Below, piece by piece: positions 1 through 13,342 of a stretch of 64,000 bases of DNA. Each line of letters opens with the position of its first letter. Positions within the stretch are counted from its first letter, which is position 1. Source of the stretch: Erodium maritimum (lineage: Eukaryota; Streptophyta; Magnoliopsida; Geraniales; Geraniaceae). Below the pieces are notes generated by a model, which ran no database searches, had not been told where the DNA came from, and saw only the letters and a list, made by a program, of their open reading frames with translations. Made by a program: the position numbers and the translations under genes. The stretch lies in NCBI GenBank assembly GCA_963921825.1, contig OY997594.1, forward strand, positions 32,718,956-32,782,955, written 5' to 3'.

Positions 1-1316
1 GTGTTGCATTTAAGTTTTTTTTAGTACTTAAAACTTTATTTCTGTTGGCAATGTTGCAATCAATTTTTGGCACATCTAGAGGTACTTCGATCATAAACCA
101 AATCCTAAAATTGTTCCAAGTACTGGTAATCTTGCTTGACATAATGGAAGACAAGAGAGATAATGTCGAAAATTATAAGTCGTTATTGATATCTTCATTG
201 TCCGCTCGTTGGAATCAATGAATAAAGTTTTGTGGTGTTGCTCTTCCTCTTCCTCTTTGGTCTACATCTATCAATTGAAAATTCTAAAAATGAAAATAAT
301 GACTGAAAAAACGAATATCATTCATCAAATCGATCATTGACAATTTTAAATATGAGAAGTGGTCGAGAACAAAAGGAATCAAATAAGAGACAATTCAATA
401 AATTATTGGAATATAACTATAATTGGGACTTCAATTATCTGCTTTAGTTTTTAGTTGAGTTAATCCTCTAATATGGTGTCAGATCTTGGAGCTTCACATA
501 CACAAGTTGAAATTCCACTACCTACAAAATATATGATTATTTCTCTACTAACCTAATTTTCTTAGCCCTATTTTGTTCCCAATAATTGTCTCTCTATTTC
601 TAAAAAGATGAAAAGGTGGAAACACATCCTTTTGTATTGGTCGTGACCAGTAAGCTACATGTTGCTTAAATGTATTAAATACAGTGATCTAAAAATCTCG
701 ACCAACCCCCGCCTAGACGCCATTTCTTTGTTGGCCGACTCGATTATCACCCGATTAATTCTTGTTTAGTCCCTGATTAATCCCTAAAAGGCCCTAGCTT
801 CCTAACTAACGCCTAGCGGTTTTTAGAACCTTTGTTAAATGTGATACCTAAAGTATTGTTCATTTACTTCTAGTACTAAAAATGGACGAAATATTCCATT
901 TCGCTAGTCATGTGACCTATTTGACTGTTAAATAGAGAGTGAAATGACAATTTTACCCTAACTCACCTAAACCTTATGGATTTTAAAGAGGGAAATTACC
1001 ATTTTCTTTTATTTAATAATAATAATAATAATAATAATAAAATTCATAAAATAATTTTAAAATAAAAATAATTACAAAAAAATGAAAACTAATGATATTA
1101 TTATTTATTTCGCTAAAAAAATAAAACATTAAGGAATTATTAAGGTATTAATGATGGAGGGTATACCGTTCTTTAATTATGGATAAGTTAATTCAAATGC
1201 AAAATAAAAAAATTGATCAATTTATGTCTTGATGTTAGGTTTACTAAAAGAAATAAGTGGCCAATATTTTAGACATCGTATTTAACATTTTTTTAAAATT
1301 GATAGTTTATTGTTCG
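1..1316. other. AT-rich intergenic DNA without a recognisable gene
   Basis: No coding frame of interest is seen. A short AAT microsatellite lies at about 1013-1040. Around 870-960 the text resembles the arms of the hairpin MITEs at 15305 and 23012 (a block reading like ATGGACGAAAT followed by TAGTCATGTGACC), so part of this stretch is probably an old, incomplete copy of that family. The rest is unassigned. Confidence 0.6.
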
Positions 1317-1597
1317 TGTTATGAAAATATGTCTTGGATGACTAACATTTCATAGAGACTTAAGTTGCAAGACTTTTGGTTTTCCATTTTCCTTCTTTAT
1401 GTGTAGGTTAATGTGTATAGGTTAATATGTCATTAAAATTATGACCTTTCATGTACATGTTATGAGACTATAAATAGAGGTTATTGTAAAGAATGAAAGC
1501 ATATCAATAAAATAATCTATTCTACGATCTCTATGTTCTCTTGTTCTCTCTAATATCGTTCTTCCATTTACAACATTTTGTTCTTACTTTCACAACA
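1317..1597 (+). repeat. 5' LTR of the copia element
   Basis: It starts TGTTATGAAAATATG and ends TTTCACAACA. A TATA-like CTATAAATAGA lies at about 1469. The bases just after it (CGTTATCAGCACG) fill the primer-binding-site position. The partner LTR is at 13343-13622. Confidence 0.92.
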
Positions 1598-3879
1598 CGT
1601 TATCAGCACGATTTGTTCTACTGGGCAGGTATCAAATTTTTATATTATAGTGAATTTATTTGAATTTGATTCATGCTTATTTATATAAATTCATTTACGA
1701 CTTCCGATAAGTATGCTATGTGATTGTCAATATACATTGGATCTCTCACATCAGAAATTTGATGTTTATTATACTTGTGTTTTTTTTAATTTGATACTCG
1801 AATATGAGATTTGTTAAAATTGAATCATTTGGACCTGAAGTTCCAAGATGCGAACCATTTTTCTTATAACATTCAACTTGGCTTAAAGGCATGCAGCTTG
1901 AAAAAAAATTATATACGGTTACATGGATAGTTTAGCTACTCCATGTGTTCTCTCGCCGCATAGTCATCTTGTGGATAAATTTATGAGGTTGTATATTGGT
2001 AGCCTGAAGTTTACAAATATGATGGTATGTTGGATAAAAAATTCCAAATACATAGTACCATCAACTTAATGTATGTCTGTAATAACCACTCCCGGTCAAC
2101 GCTAGTCAAATCTACGAAAAACAGGAAAATTTAAAATTTTAAGCAGACACTTAATTAAACCTAAGATTGACCCCGAGGGTCATACCGGAGTTAAGTTGAC
2201 CCCGTTATCGACCAAAGTGAGTTCCGGGGGATTCAGGGCAACTTTCTGACCAATTTGGGAAATGTTGACTTTTCATTGGAAAAGTCAACCGAGCGACGTT
2301 TTGGTCCATTCGAGGACCGTTTTGGATCCAAAAAGCTTAGCCGTCGTCGCAGCGATCTTAGTTGAGCCGCTTCCTTGTAGCCCGTGAAGTTTCGTAATTT
2401 CTTGGAAAAAGTGCCCGTTCGGGGCCCGAGACGACCGAATTTCGCGAATCTGATTGGAAAATATCTAGGAGATATTTTCTAAAAGGTGTGGGACCCACTT
2501 TGCCACATGTCACCAATGTGGTGGTGTTAGGTAACATTGAACAAAGCAAAAAGAAGAATGTGTGGTAGTTGTAATTAAGAGAGTTAGTTTTGATTTTTTT
2601 TAAACAAAAACAAAAGGAATGGCAAATGGAGGTCTCGGCCAATACTTCACAATTAGAAGAAAAAAATATACTTTTAGAGAGAGAAAGGAAGAGAGAAGGA
2701 GGAGAGAAAAAGAGAAGAGGCTTGGGGAATTTGTGACGTTTCTCGTTCATCAAGTCGTTGGATCGTCTCAACGATAGAAGATTCAAGCTCACACCGTCAT
2801 TCTCTACGGTGAGCACCTAACCGATTTTCATTTTGGTACGTTTGAAATTTAGTGTTTGAGTTTAAACGGTTTGATTATGGTTGGGTTTTGGTTAGAATTG
2901 GTTTAAAGATGAATGGTTGAGGTTTGGTGTTCGTTAGGAACGTTTTGGGGCAAGAAGGGAATTTTGCCAAGCTTGGCCGGGTGGGCCCACGTGATCGGGT
3001 GATCGGGTTTTGTGTTCGGGTGGTTTAGAACGTTCCCGGATCATTTATCCACAACCGAATTGAAATTTGGAATTAAATTGGAAAAGTTGTAATTATCGTG
3101 TTCAGAAACTTTAAACGTTAATTAATTGACTCGGAAGTCGGAATTCGATTCCGTCGAGTGCCTAGGAACCTTTGAATTATTCTAAGACCGTAGAAATGAA
3201 AACGGGAATTTTCGGAGCCCCGGAAGGGCGTTTTCAAAACCCGGGCAGATTCGCCATGCCGGGCGAATCGGGCCTTTCCGGGTCCAATATCGACAATGTC
3301 GAGTAATTGGGGAGTTTGGGAGTGATCGACATTGTCGGGGTTACTTTTGGGCGTCAGGTTTATTAAAATTCAGCATTATGCCTGCAAGCTTAAAAGCGTT
3401 TAAAATTGTGTTCTTTTAGATCGTGCTGCGGACCGAGGGAAAGGAAAGCTAGGCGAGTGACGGAGATCACGTCGGGGCTTATTTGGGCACTTTTGGAGAA
3501 CACGCACGAGGTAGGGAAAAGTAGCCGGATCTCGGCCCTGACTAGGGAAAGTTAACAGTAGAAATGCATGTGACACTTGGGTGTCGTCGGTTAAGTAGGT
3601 TATCGAATATTAGAAATGCATGTGACACTTGGGGTGTCGTGGGTTGAGTAGGTTATCGAAGATTGGAAATGCATGTGACACTTAGTAGTGTCGTAGGAGC
3701 AGAGAACTTATCGATATTAGAATTACTGGAGGCATATGACCATGCCCGGAGGTTGATTGTGAACTTATCGATATTAGAAGTACTGGAGGCATATGACCAT
3801 GCCCGGAGGTTGATTGTGAAACTGTCGATATTAGGACTGTTGGAGGCATTGGTTATGCCGGAGGTTGATTGTGTATTTT

Positions 3880-4480
3880 GTGTCTTGGGCGGCCATGAGA
3901 GCCCATATTTTACTGTTGTGTCTTGGGTGGCCATGAGAGCCCGTGTTTTACTGTTGGTATCTTGGGTGGCCATGAGTGCCCATGGGGTTGTTGAACCCGT
4001 GTCTTTACTGTTGGTGTCTTGGGTGGCCATGAGTGCCTGTGGGGTTGTTGAGCCCGTGAGTTACTGTTTGGTGTGTCTTGGGAGGCCATGAGTGCCCGTG
4101 GGGTTGTTGAGCCTGTGAGTTATTGTTTGGTGTGTCTTGGGAGGCCATGAGTACCCGTGGGGTTGTTGAGCCCGTGAGTTACTGTTTGGTGTGTCTTGGG
4201 TGGCCATGAGTGCTCGTGGGGTTGTTGAGCCCGTGAGTTACTGGTTGGTGTGTCTTGGGAGGCCGTGAGTGCCCGTGGGGTTGTTGAGCTCGTGAGTTAT
4301 GGTTGATGTGTCTTGGGAGGCCGTGAGTGACCGAGGGGTTGTTGAGCCCGTGAGTTATGGTTGGTGTGTCTTGGGAGGCTGTGAGTGCCCGTGGGGTTGG
4401 TGAGTCCGTGTTTTTACTGTTGGTGTCTTGGGTGGCCATGAGTGCCTGTGGAGTGTTGAACCTGTGTTGTTGATGTTTGT
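3880..4480 (+). repeat. Tandem array, about 45-59 bp units, in solo LTR copy 1
   Basis: About ten units carry the core CTTGGGWGGCCATGAGTGCC followed by a GGGGTTGTTGAGCCCGTG block. The later units are spaced 59 bp apart, as at 4084, 4143 and 4202. The same core recurs in copies at 34280-34680 (minus), 39110-39470 and 52995-53650. The 142-residue frame over it is an artefact of the repeats. Confidence 0.85.
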
Positions 4481-4554
4481 TGAACTTTGCTTGTGATTGT
4501 GATTGTGTTTGCCCGAGGTTAGTGACCCGACTGTGTGTCGGGAAGTGGTGTGGA

Positions 4555-4700
4555 ATTTGGCTGGCCTGACCGAGTTCGAGTCACGGGAGGTTGCGAGCAT
4601 CCTTTGGCTGGCCTGACCGAGTTCGAGTCTCGGGAGGTTGCGAGCGTTCTTTGGCTAGCCTGACCGAGTTCGAGTCTCGGAAGGTTGTGAGCATTTGTAG
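4555..4700 (+). repeat. Tandem array of three 47-bp units
   Basis: Units begin at about 4559, 4606 and 4653 with GGCTGGCCTGACCGAG and end in a GGAGGTTGCGAGCATT block. Related arrays are at 39568-39770 and 53870-54040 in sister LTRs. Confidence 0.8.
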
Positions 4701-6677
4701 GCGATGAGAGGGCAGCTCCCCTTCCGACTAGCTATCGGAAAAGCAGCGTTGTATATATCGCCAACAGGTCGACCGCCTGGAGCCTGACAGGGATCGGCAA
4801 AGCGCGTGGGGCAGGCTCGAGCCCAGCCGGTTAGCAACCGGCACTGAGCAGCTGACAGGAGTGCGATCCTTTGTGATCTTGTTTGGTGTGTGATCCTTTG
4901 TGATCTTGGGTGTTGCGTGGTGGTCTATCGTGTCTTTGGAGGAGGTCGTCAATCGTTGTGTCGGGTCTACTTTACGTGTCCGGTGTTGAGTCGGCTGAGG
5001 GAAGTATCAGTGTGTGGGTGTCGGTCGGGTTACTTGAGTTTGGGGATAGTGATTCCCGGTGTTGAGTTGGTTGTTGGTGTGACCGGCATTGTCTGCTAAT
5101 TATGCCGTAGTCAGTCTGTTATCCGTGGTGGTGAGCGAACGCTCACCCCTAGCTGCTTTTCCTACAGGTACAGGTCGCAAGTTGGACTAGGTGAGCTTCT
5201 GAAGCTTGAAGAGCTAGGAGCGGGATTCGGGGTTTTACTTTTGAGTCTATAGACGGATACCTTGTTTGGTCCACTCGTTGGGACTTATTTTTGAGTTTTA
5301 AATATTATTTTGTTTAACTAAACAGAGATTTTAAAGTGTTTATTCAAAACAGGTTTCAAATGTTTTATGATTTTAAACGTTCGCGTCCCGAGTTCGGTTT
5401 ACTGAAATTTGGGGCGTGACAATGTCGGACCAGAAGTTCCAAATATATGGTACCACAATGGTTGTAAATTCTCTCTCATATATGAATAAGTATAAGAGTA
5501 TTACACTTGATGGTTCATGATATTTATGGCACGTTCTTTACTTATATTTTTACTTCGTTGATCATATTCATTTTATAGTATTACAATGTCGAACCATTTT
5601 GAACTCGAAGTTCAAATATTAACGAGAAAAAGTTTGTGAAACCTGAAGTTTTGATTGAAGACCGTGGGTCTTATAACTTGCTGAAATTAGTGTGGTCCGA
5701 AGTTCACATGAACATAATGTTGACAAAACCTAGAGTTTTTGTTCAAAGTTAAACTTGAAACTTCCATTTTCAAGCTTGTAACATGTGTTTAAGGTCACAA
5801 GACAAACCACATGCCTGAAGCCTATAACTTGTGTCCAAGGCTTGAAGACTAAATCTCTCATAGGATGTTATGTTTATTTCTCGCAGTATTATGAGTTCGT
5901 TCATTGTAAAATTATAATGTATACTTATTCATATTTGTGTGAACATTATATAAATTCGATATGTGTAACCTAAAGTTTACATAAGTCATGATATTGTGAA
6001 CATGAAGTTATATAATTGTCGAGAAACAAATTTATTGGACTCATCATCCAACTAAACAAGATACATGCAATTGCTGAAGAAAAAAAAATGTGACATGTAG
6101 CTTACATAGACTTGAAGTTCTAAATTGGTATCCTTGCGGGATAAATAAATAAAAAAACTATTTCCACACATCATCATATTATAATCAATGAAAACTGTTT
6201 TCCTCTACATTTCTTCCATCAAGTATGTTCCTGGATTAGCATTACCGAGAATACCAAAAAAATCAGACTTAATATATTTTGCTGAAATAATGAATTATTG
6301 TTGAAAACCATTAAGCTCGCCCTATTGGCAGCACTCTATTCTCTGAAGTGAATGTGATTGAATATGGGTAGATCATAACTCAAGTAAGGTCGATGCCCCA
6401 TACGTGGTCGTTGTTATGGACGTGATAATTTCCAATTCCATGAAAAATAATGTGTACCACCATAAGTGGAATAAGTAAGAAAGACACAAGAAAAAAAATA
6501 TGGCCCAACAAATGAAAACTCATGAACATAATGAAAGTTATTTTGTAAATATAGTTTATTGCATACCTGAAATATGATCAAAGATTTGATTGAAGGCAAA
6601 TAATAAAAGGGTGGAGAAATTTTTTATTGATGACATGGATCCTGAAGATCTAATCAAATGTCTCTAATTCGTTGCAG

Positions 6678-6735
6678 ATTATGATGGGAAAACAAGTATA
6701 ATGCACATTATGATGGGAAAACAAGTATAATGCAC
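6678..6735 (+). repeat. 29-bp direct tandem duplication in the copia gag region
   Basis: Two exact copies of a 29-bp unit starting ATTATGATGGG lie head to tail at 6678-6706 and 6707-6735. This is a local duplication inside decayed copia sequence. Confidence 0.85.
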
Positions 6736-7284
6736 ATGGGCCAATCTTTGGATGATTTGTATTAATATTTCTGTTATATTCTTTTGTATTATGTAAACTA
6801 ATACATTAATTTTCTCATATTAAAGGATATGGATCCCAGAAGTGATCTATCTAATTACAGAAATGATAAATATATTTGTATTGTTGATAGTGCTACAACA
6901 TCGAGGCAAACGTGAACACCATTAGAGGTGCTACAAATATAATAGAGAGCTCCAGAAGAGCTACATTTTTATCTCAAAATGAAACATTTGGAGTGTCTTG
7001 TTTCTAATTTTATTTATTTGTTTATGAACAACTATGAACAAAATTCTCTCTAATTATGTTAAAAGCAACAGGAAATCACTTTGCTTGGCGGATTGTACGA
7101 CAACGCATACCAATTTGAGATATGAAAATATTTATCACATCTCGTGTCAGCTTAAGCTAAAGTGAACACAATATCTGGTGCATCGGATCTTTATTGAAGG
7201 CTCCGAAAGAGCTAGTGTAATGCTACCAAATGGTACACAATTTATTATCAATTATGCAAGTTCTCAACCAGATAAAAAAGAAAC

Positions 7285-7674
7285 TTGTTAACTTTCAAAG
7301 ATATTCACCGTAATGGTTATCACATTGAGACAACAAATGAAAATGACGTTGAATGCTTATACATCACATCCATGGTCTCGGGGAGAAAAGAAATTGTGGA
7401 AAAACTCCCTTTATATAGTTTTGGATTATATTATACTTTCATTATTACAATTGAACACAATATGGCGATTAACCAAAACCCAATGGACCCATTAGATTTT
7501 ATGATACGACATGATCGTTTAGGCCATCTGGGTTTCATAATGATACAAAGAATTATTGAAAATTCACATAGACATACCCTGAAGAGTAAAAATGTCCTTT
7601 TTGTCAAAAGATTACCCATGTGTTGCTTGTTTTCAAGGAAAACTTATTACAAGACCATCTCCAATGAAAGTTGA
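7285..7674 (+). pseudogene. copia GAG-pre-integrase fragment
   Basis: The 129-residue frame keeps the family pattern FKDIHRNGYHIETTNEN, then MIRHDRLGHLG and HTLKS, the start of the integrase zinc-binding H-H-C-C region. A neighbouring frame (7592-7795) continues with the CVACFQGK part, so a frameshift separates them. The catalytic integrase core is absent. Homology is read from the well-known plant copia polyprotein, and the fragment is not functional. Confidence 0.85.
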
Positions 7675-8655
7675 GACTGAATGTCCTACATTTTTAGAAA
7701 GAATTCACATAGATATATTGGAATTCATGACATGTGATGTGTTTACGGCACGATTTGCCGACTGTCAATTTGATGAGACAATTTCCCTGCATTAAGGTGA
7801 GATAAAGAAACGTCTGAAAAAGAAAGACGAGAAATTTCATGGGATGCATTGACATTGTCTCATTTTGATCCTCGTACGAATCAATGAAAACTAGAAGTTC
7901 AGAAAATTATCCACTTACGAAAGGTTGCAAACACCTTGTCTAATCATTTACAGATGTTAAGACTGTGATAAAATCACAGATACCAGTTGCTAATGTTCCT
8001 TGTAGAATTACTCTTCCCGCTGAAGAAATGGGAAATATGCTAGCGCTAGAAAATGAGTCTAAAGCACGCAAGAAGCGCGACAATTGTCACGCCCCAAATC
8101 CGGTTTGACCGAACTCGAGACGTGAACTAAAATAAAATAAAATAGAAACAATAATAAAAGTAAATTGAATAACTTAAAATCCCAAGTAGTTCATAATCAA
8201 AAACCAATGCTACGAGTCAAACGCTCCAATACAGATGAATAAAATATAGTTCAGTTCAAAAACAGGAAGTACGTCGCTACTAGAATATAAACCCCCGGAC
8301 TCTCGATGAGCTACCGAGCTCTGAGACGTCCTCTACACCGACTCACCATCGAAACCTGTAAAACAGTAAAAACAGAGGGGGTGAGCTTTCGCTCAGTAGG
8401 AAAAAGTAGTAAAGGGGAATGGACTCCCGCTCCGTTACCAGAAATACTCGAACAGTAACTCTTACTAAAACTAATAACGTAAATAGAAACCGGCAGGAAC
8501 TCAACAAAAACGATAATAACACCAAATTAGATAAACAAACGAGCAACGGGACATTAAACTTCTAAGACCACTACGAACGTTACTCAAATTCGATGACACA
8601 CAACATAAGACAAATACTCATGACAATCCGATCACTACGCACAACCCAACAAATA

Positions 8656-8990
8656 CATCATACCGGAATATACCCTTGATCTAGATGTCTTCCCGGACAC
8701 ACAGCATCTGGGTGAAGCAAATACATCATACCAGAATACCCATCGGTCTAGATGTCTTCCCGGACACACAGCATCGGGGTGAAACACTACATCATACCGG
8801 AATGTCCATCGGTCTAGATGTCTTCCCTGACACACAGCATCGGGGTTAAACAACACATCGTACCAGAATATCCATCGGTCTAGATGTCTTCCCGGACACA
8901 CAGCATCGGGGTGAAACACTACATCGTACCGGAACGTCCATCGGTCTAGATGTCTTCCCGTAACACACATCGGGGTAAGTCTCATCGTAC
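8656..8990 (-). repeat. Tandem array, 66-bp unit, five copies
   Basis: Units start at about 8656, 8724, 8790, 8856 and 8922. Each contains CATCGGTCTAGATGTCTTCC and GACACACAGCATCGGGGT. It sits where other family A copies carry the GGCCATGAGTGCC array, but the unit is different. The 143-residue minus-strand frame over it is repeat-derived. Confidence 0.88.
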
Positions 8991-9706
8991 ACATACCGGA
9001 CCGGCACACACCTCGGTCGTTTATCTTCTCATCGCTCGGGGTACAAGTCATATCACACAATACCACCCAAACACACTACACCGAACTTATCATCCAACGA
9101 AGCATATCGTCACAACTTACCAAGAACACCGTATCGGTGTATCACTCACCCAATCATATCACAAGACAACATTCATATCACATTCATCACATTCATTCAT
9201 ATAGGATAAAGTGATTCTCAATTTAACTAAAGAGTGTACCATGCATCGACATTTGAGGGACTATTAACCACAATTCAACACAAGCAACACACAATCCTAA
9301 GGCCCGACATGGCCACATGTGATTCTACAGCACGGCAATTCCCATAATTGAAAGCGGTTATTCTAGTGAATCACATCCTATATGCAAGCTAAGACTCTTC
9401 CGGTTATTAACGTCCTATATGCATACTATTAATATTCTTTAATTTAAAAGAGGAAATTACTACTCTTCCCTACCTCAAGTGCTTTCCAACGCTTAGTCAC
9501 AAGAGCGCCTAATAATCTCCTCCTCCGAGCTCGAGAAAAAAGTCTAGAATCATAAATTAATACTAGAATCAATAAACGTTCAAGGTTGGTTTTAAAGCGA
9601 AATACCTAATTTAACCTTAACGACAAAACTTGGGACAAAAGGTAAATTTGGGCCCAAACAAGGCCCACTTCGGGCAGCCCACAGCCCAGCTCTTGGCCCG
9701 GTTCGT

Positions 9707-9876
9707 GCCCCTCAGAGGCCCGGCACCAGGCCCGGACCGTGCCCCTCAGAGGGCAGGCACCAGGCCCAGGTCGTGCCTCTCAAAGGGTCGGTACCGAACC
9801 CGAACCGTGTCGCTCAGAGGGTCGGTACCAAGCACGGTCTGTGCCGCTCAAATGGCCGGAACCAAGCCATTTCCGT
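9707..9876 (-). repeat. Tandem array, 34-bp unit, five copies
   Basis: Five diverged 34-bp units of the form GTGCCCCTCAGAGG...GGCACCAGG lie head to tail. They are GC-rich and are followed by a CT-rich stretch. The family A copy at 58491-61617 has a similar CGTGCCTCGG repeat at 59420-59550. Confidence 0.8.
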
Positions 9877-11189
9877 GCCAAACTGGGCAGAACCCTTCTT
9901 CTTCTTCCCTCAACTTCGTTTCCACGAAAATCTACTTCAAAAACTCCATTTCTAACATCATCAAACCCCAAAATCAGTCACCAAAACCCTCAAACTTCAA
10001 CACCCATAATGGGCTTCCTCCAAACATCAACAATCAAAAGATTTCTAACCAAAATCTTCACTAAACTTCATCAAAACAACCATCTACCAACAACCAATTC
10101 AAAACCGAATAAGTTCATGCATTTTCAATGAAAACCCACAACCCCAAGTAGATTGAAAGTAGGATTTAAGAGGTTACTTACCTTGAGAATGGAAAGGGGA
10201 TGAAGATGGACTGAATTTGGAGATGATTTGAGAAGAAATCCACCAAAAAGCTTCCCTTTTTCCACTTTGCTTCTTCTCCAAGCTTTTGAGCTCCTTCCTT
10301 CTCTCCTCGTGATTTTCGGCCAGCACAAATAATATGGCTGAATTGTGCTCCCAATTTGCTTTAAAACCTAATTTAGAGAAAGTCCATAGTGCCCCTTAGG
10401 TCCAATTCTTCTCTTTTGGCTCTTGTGAGGGAAAATTGGTCATTAAAGGCCCATTTCTTCTCCTCCAAGCCACCATGGACACATGTCCATGTGGGGGCCA
10501 CCTTGCCCTTGCCAATTTCCAGCACAATCCAATTAATTAGGTTTAGTCACTAATTAGGCTTAGTTTGACAGAAAGTTGACTTTTTCGTAAAATTAGTCAT
10601 TTGAAAGGAAACGACCCAACTGAGCTAACCGTAACAACGGCTAAGCTTTTTGGGTCCTAGAAAGGTCCTAAATGACTCCCGGAGTCATCGGTTGACTTTT
10701 CCGGCCGAAAGTCAACTTCCGCCAAAACTCACCGGTTCGACCGGGATCGACCGGGGGCGGTTCTTGCAGCAAACCTATTGGATCAAAAGATAAAAACCCA
10801 AGAAAAATAAAGGAACAAGTTCGGCAAGTTGGTACATCAAATGACATCACAACTCCTAAAGAAATAAATGTGATAAATGAAGAGATGTCTTCAAAAGATG
10901 ATGAAACACCTAAAAAAGATGACAATGAAGAGATCTCGATTAACTATGTCACTTAAGATAAAAGATAAAATAAAAAAGAAATTTTTGTGGATGATATATT
11001 TTCACAAGTAGTTGCATTAGATATTTCAAAAGAAAACGAGGATAATGAACCAAGACCGGTCAGTGAATACCGACAAAGAAATGATTGACCGAATGGAAAA
11101 ATGTCATTGAGACGGAATTGAATTCACTCAATAAACGCCAAGTCTTTGAACCTGTAGTCCAGACACCTGAAGATGTCAAACCGTAGGAT

Positions 11190-12300
11190 ATAAATTAGTA
11201 TTTTTGCGTAAGAGAAATGAGAAAAACGAGGTCGTAAGATACAAAGCACGACTCGTCGCACAAGGATTTTCACAACGACCCAGAATTGATTATGAAGAAA
11301 TATTTACCGGTTATGGATGCAATCACATTCAGATTTTACTTCTGTTTTATTTTTTTATTTTACTTACTTAGTATGGGTCACTTGATAATGACATTTACAT
11401 AAAAGTCCTTGAAGGATTACAAATGTCTGAAGCATGCATCTCAAAACCTCAAGAAATGTATTTAATAAAGCTCCAAAGATCTTTGTAAGGGCTAAAACAA
11501 TCTGGTCGAATGTGGTATAATTGTCTCAGTGAATACCTTTTGGAAGAAGGATACATCAACAATAAAATATGTCCATGTGTTTTTATTAAACGGGTGAAAA
11601 CCGGATTTTCCATCGTCGCGGTTTATGTTGATGATTTGAACATCATTGGAATGCATGATAAACTTGTAGAGACGATGAAATACTTGAAAAGTGAATTCTA
11701 AATGAAAGACTTGGGGATTTTTTTTTTTGTCTTGGCCTTCAGATTGAACATTTATCGAAGGAGATTTTTGTTCACCAGTCATCATATATTGAGAAGATCA
11801 TTAAATTATTCAATATGGATAATTCACATCCTTTGAGTTCTCCCATGGTTGTTCGATAACTTGATGTGAACAAGGATTCATTTCACCCCCGACAAGAAGA
11901 ACTCCTTGGTCCTGAAGTATCATATCTTGGTCTAGAAGTATCATATCTTAGTGACATTGGGGCGTTAATGTATCTTTTTAATTGCATCCGTCATGATATA
12001 TCACTTTATACTGATTTCCTAGCAAGATTTAGTTTTTCTCTGACTCGAAGACATTGGACTCGTGTCAAACAAATTTTAAGATATCTTCAAGGAACATTAT
12101 ATACTGGGTTATTTTATTTAAAAGACTCGAAGTATGTATTGATGGATATGTTGATGCCGGATATTTATCTGATCTCCACAAAGCGCGGTCACAAACTGGG
12201 TATTTACATAAGGTGATACCGTTATATCTTGGCGCTCAACAAAACAGACCCTTACAGCCACTTCTTCAAATCGCGCTGAGTTGATAGCTCTTTATGAAGC
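11190..12300 (+). pseudogene. copia reverse transcriptase / RNase H remnants
   Basis: Short frames together keep the order of a copia RT: GRMWYNCLSEYLLEEGY, CPCVFIKR and YVDDLNIIG at about 11510-11660, then TRRHWTRVKQILRYLQGT at about 12040 and DAGYLSDLHKARSQTGYL of RNase H at about 12150. Frames are broken by many stops and by an AT-rich insertion near 11340, so no polyprotein can be made. Confidence 0.88.
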
Positions 12301-13240
12301 AAGTCGTGAATGTATATGGCTAAGGTCTTTAATCCATCATATCCAAGAATCATGCGATCTTTAATAAATAAAGGAAGCCCAACTATCTTATCCGAAGATA
12401 ATATAGCTTTACTCAAATCAAAGGAGGCTACATCAAAGGACATAGAACGAAACATAATTCTCCTAAGTTCTTCTTTACTCATGAACTTCATAAAAAGGGA
12501 GATATCGATATTTGTCAAAATTCGTTCTTGTAACAATCTTGTAGATTTGTTCATTAAAGCGCTTCCTACGACTTCCTTTGAAAAGTTGGTCTACAAGATC
12601 GACATGAGAAAACTCCGTGATTTATGAGGAGATGTTGTAGTCAGGGGGAGAAATACGTGTTACACTCTTTTTCCCTTGCTTTAGGTTTTATCCCAATGGG
12701 TTTTCCTAACAAGGTTTTTAATGAGGTAACTTCTATAATAAAAATATATAAAAAAAACAGACCCTTACAGCCACTTCTTCAAATCGCGTTGAGTTGATAG
12801 CTCTTTATGAAGCAAGTCGTGAATGTATATGGCTAAGGTCTTTGATCCATCATATCCAAGAATCATGCGATCTTTAATAAATAAAGGAAGCCCAACTATC
12901 TTATACGAAGATAATATAGCTTTACTCAGATCAAAGGAGGCTACATCAAAGGACATAGAACGAAACACATTTCTCCTAAGTTCTTCTTTACTCATGAACT
13001 TCATAAAAAAGGAGATATCGATATTTGTCAAAATTCGTTCTTGTAACAATCTTGTAGATTTGTTCACTAAAGCGCTTCCTACGACTTCCTTTGAAAAGTT
13101 GGTCTACAAGATCGACATGAGAAAACTCCGTGATTCATGAGAAAATACGTGTTACACTTTTTTTCCCTTGCTTTAGGTTTTATCCCAATGGATTCTCCTA
13201 ATAAGGTTTTTAATGAGGTAACTTCTATACGTATTGTACA
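12241..13240 (+). repeat. 513-bp tandem duplication of the copia 3' end
   Basis: The block beginning with the CAGACCCTTACAGCCACTTC text at about 12243 recurs 513 bp later at about 12756. It carries the RNase H C-terminal frame (12310-12627 and 12823-13140, 105 residues each, nearly identical). The first copy retains a GTTGTAGTCAGGGGGAG stretch after the stop that is missing in the second. Both lie before the 3' LTR, so the duplication arose inside the element. Confidence 0.9.
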
Positions 13241-13342
13241 AATTATGTACTCTTTTTTCTTCTAGGTTTTTTCCATTGGGTTTTTTCTATAAAGGTTTTA
13301 ACGAGACATAATAATATTGGTACGTGTCATCCAAAGGGGGAG

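Larger units (their letters stand above)
2078..5421 (+). mobile_element. Solo LTR (family A, copy 1), nested in the copia element
   Basis: The unit runs from TGTAATAACCACTCCCGG to GGGGCGTGACA and is flanked by a perfect 5-bp duplication ATGTC (2073-2077 and 5422-5426). TG/CA ends with 5-bp duplications are typical of LTRs, and no partner LTR or coding interior is present, so it is read as a solo LTR. A nearly collinear copy lies at 51232-54622. Inside are a donor-like ACG|GTGAGC (GT at 2809), tandem arrays at 3880-4690, an inverted repeat GTGAGCGAACGCTCAC at 5131-5146, and a pyrimidine-rich acceptor CTACAG ending at 5167. The long LTR and its termini suggest a Ty3/gypsy chromovirus of Tekay/Del type, but that is inference. 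Open frames inside (for example 3663-4091) come from the repeats and are not genes. Confidence 0.85.
8085..10768 (-). mobile_element. LTR-like unit (family A, copy 2), minus orientation, nested in the copia element
   Basis: On the minus strand it starts TGCAAGAACCGCCCCCGG and ends TTTGGGGCGTGACA. It interrupts the copia linker: upstream the copia frame reads about KARKKRDN and downstream it resumes at PIGSKDKNPRK. The flanks ACAAT (8080-8084) and GCAAA (10769-10773) share only three bases, so any target duplication has decayed. Minus-strand landmarks are a donor CTCAAG|GTAAGT (GT at 10181-10180), an acceptor TTTTACAG at about 8356, and the hairpin-like GTGAGCTTTCGCTC at 8381. It contains a 66-bp array (8656-8990) and a 34-bp array (9707-9876). 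No gene is supported. Confidence 0.78.

Noticed and set aside
3663-4091. 142-residue frame
   Set aside because: It is made entirely of the tandem array in solo LTR copy 1.
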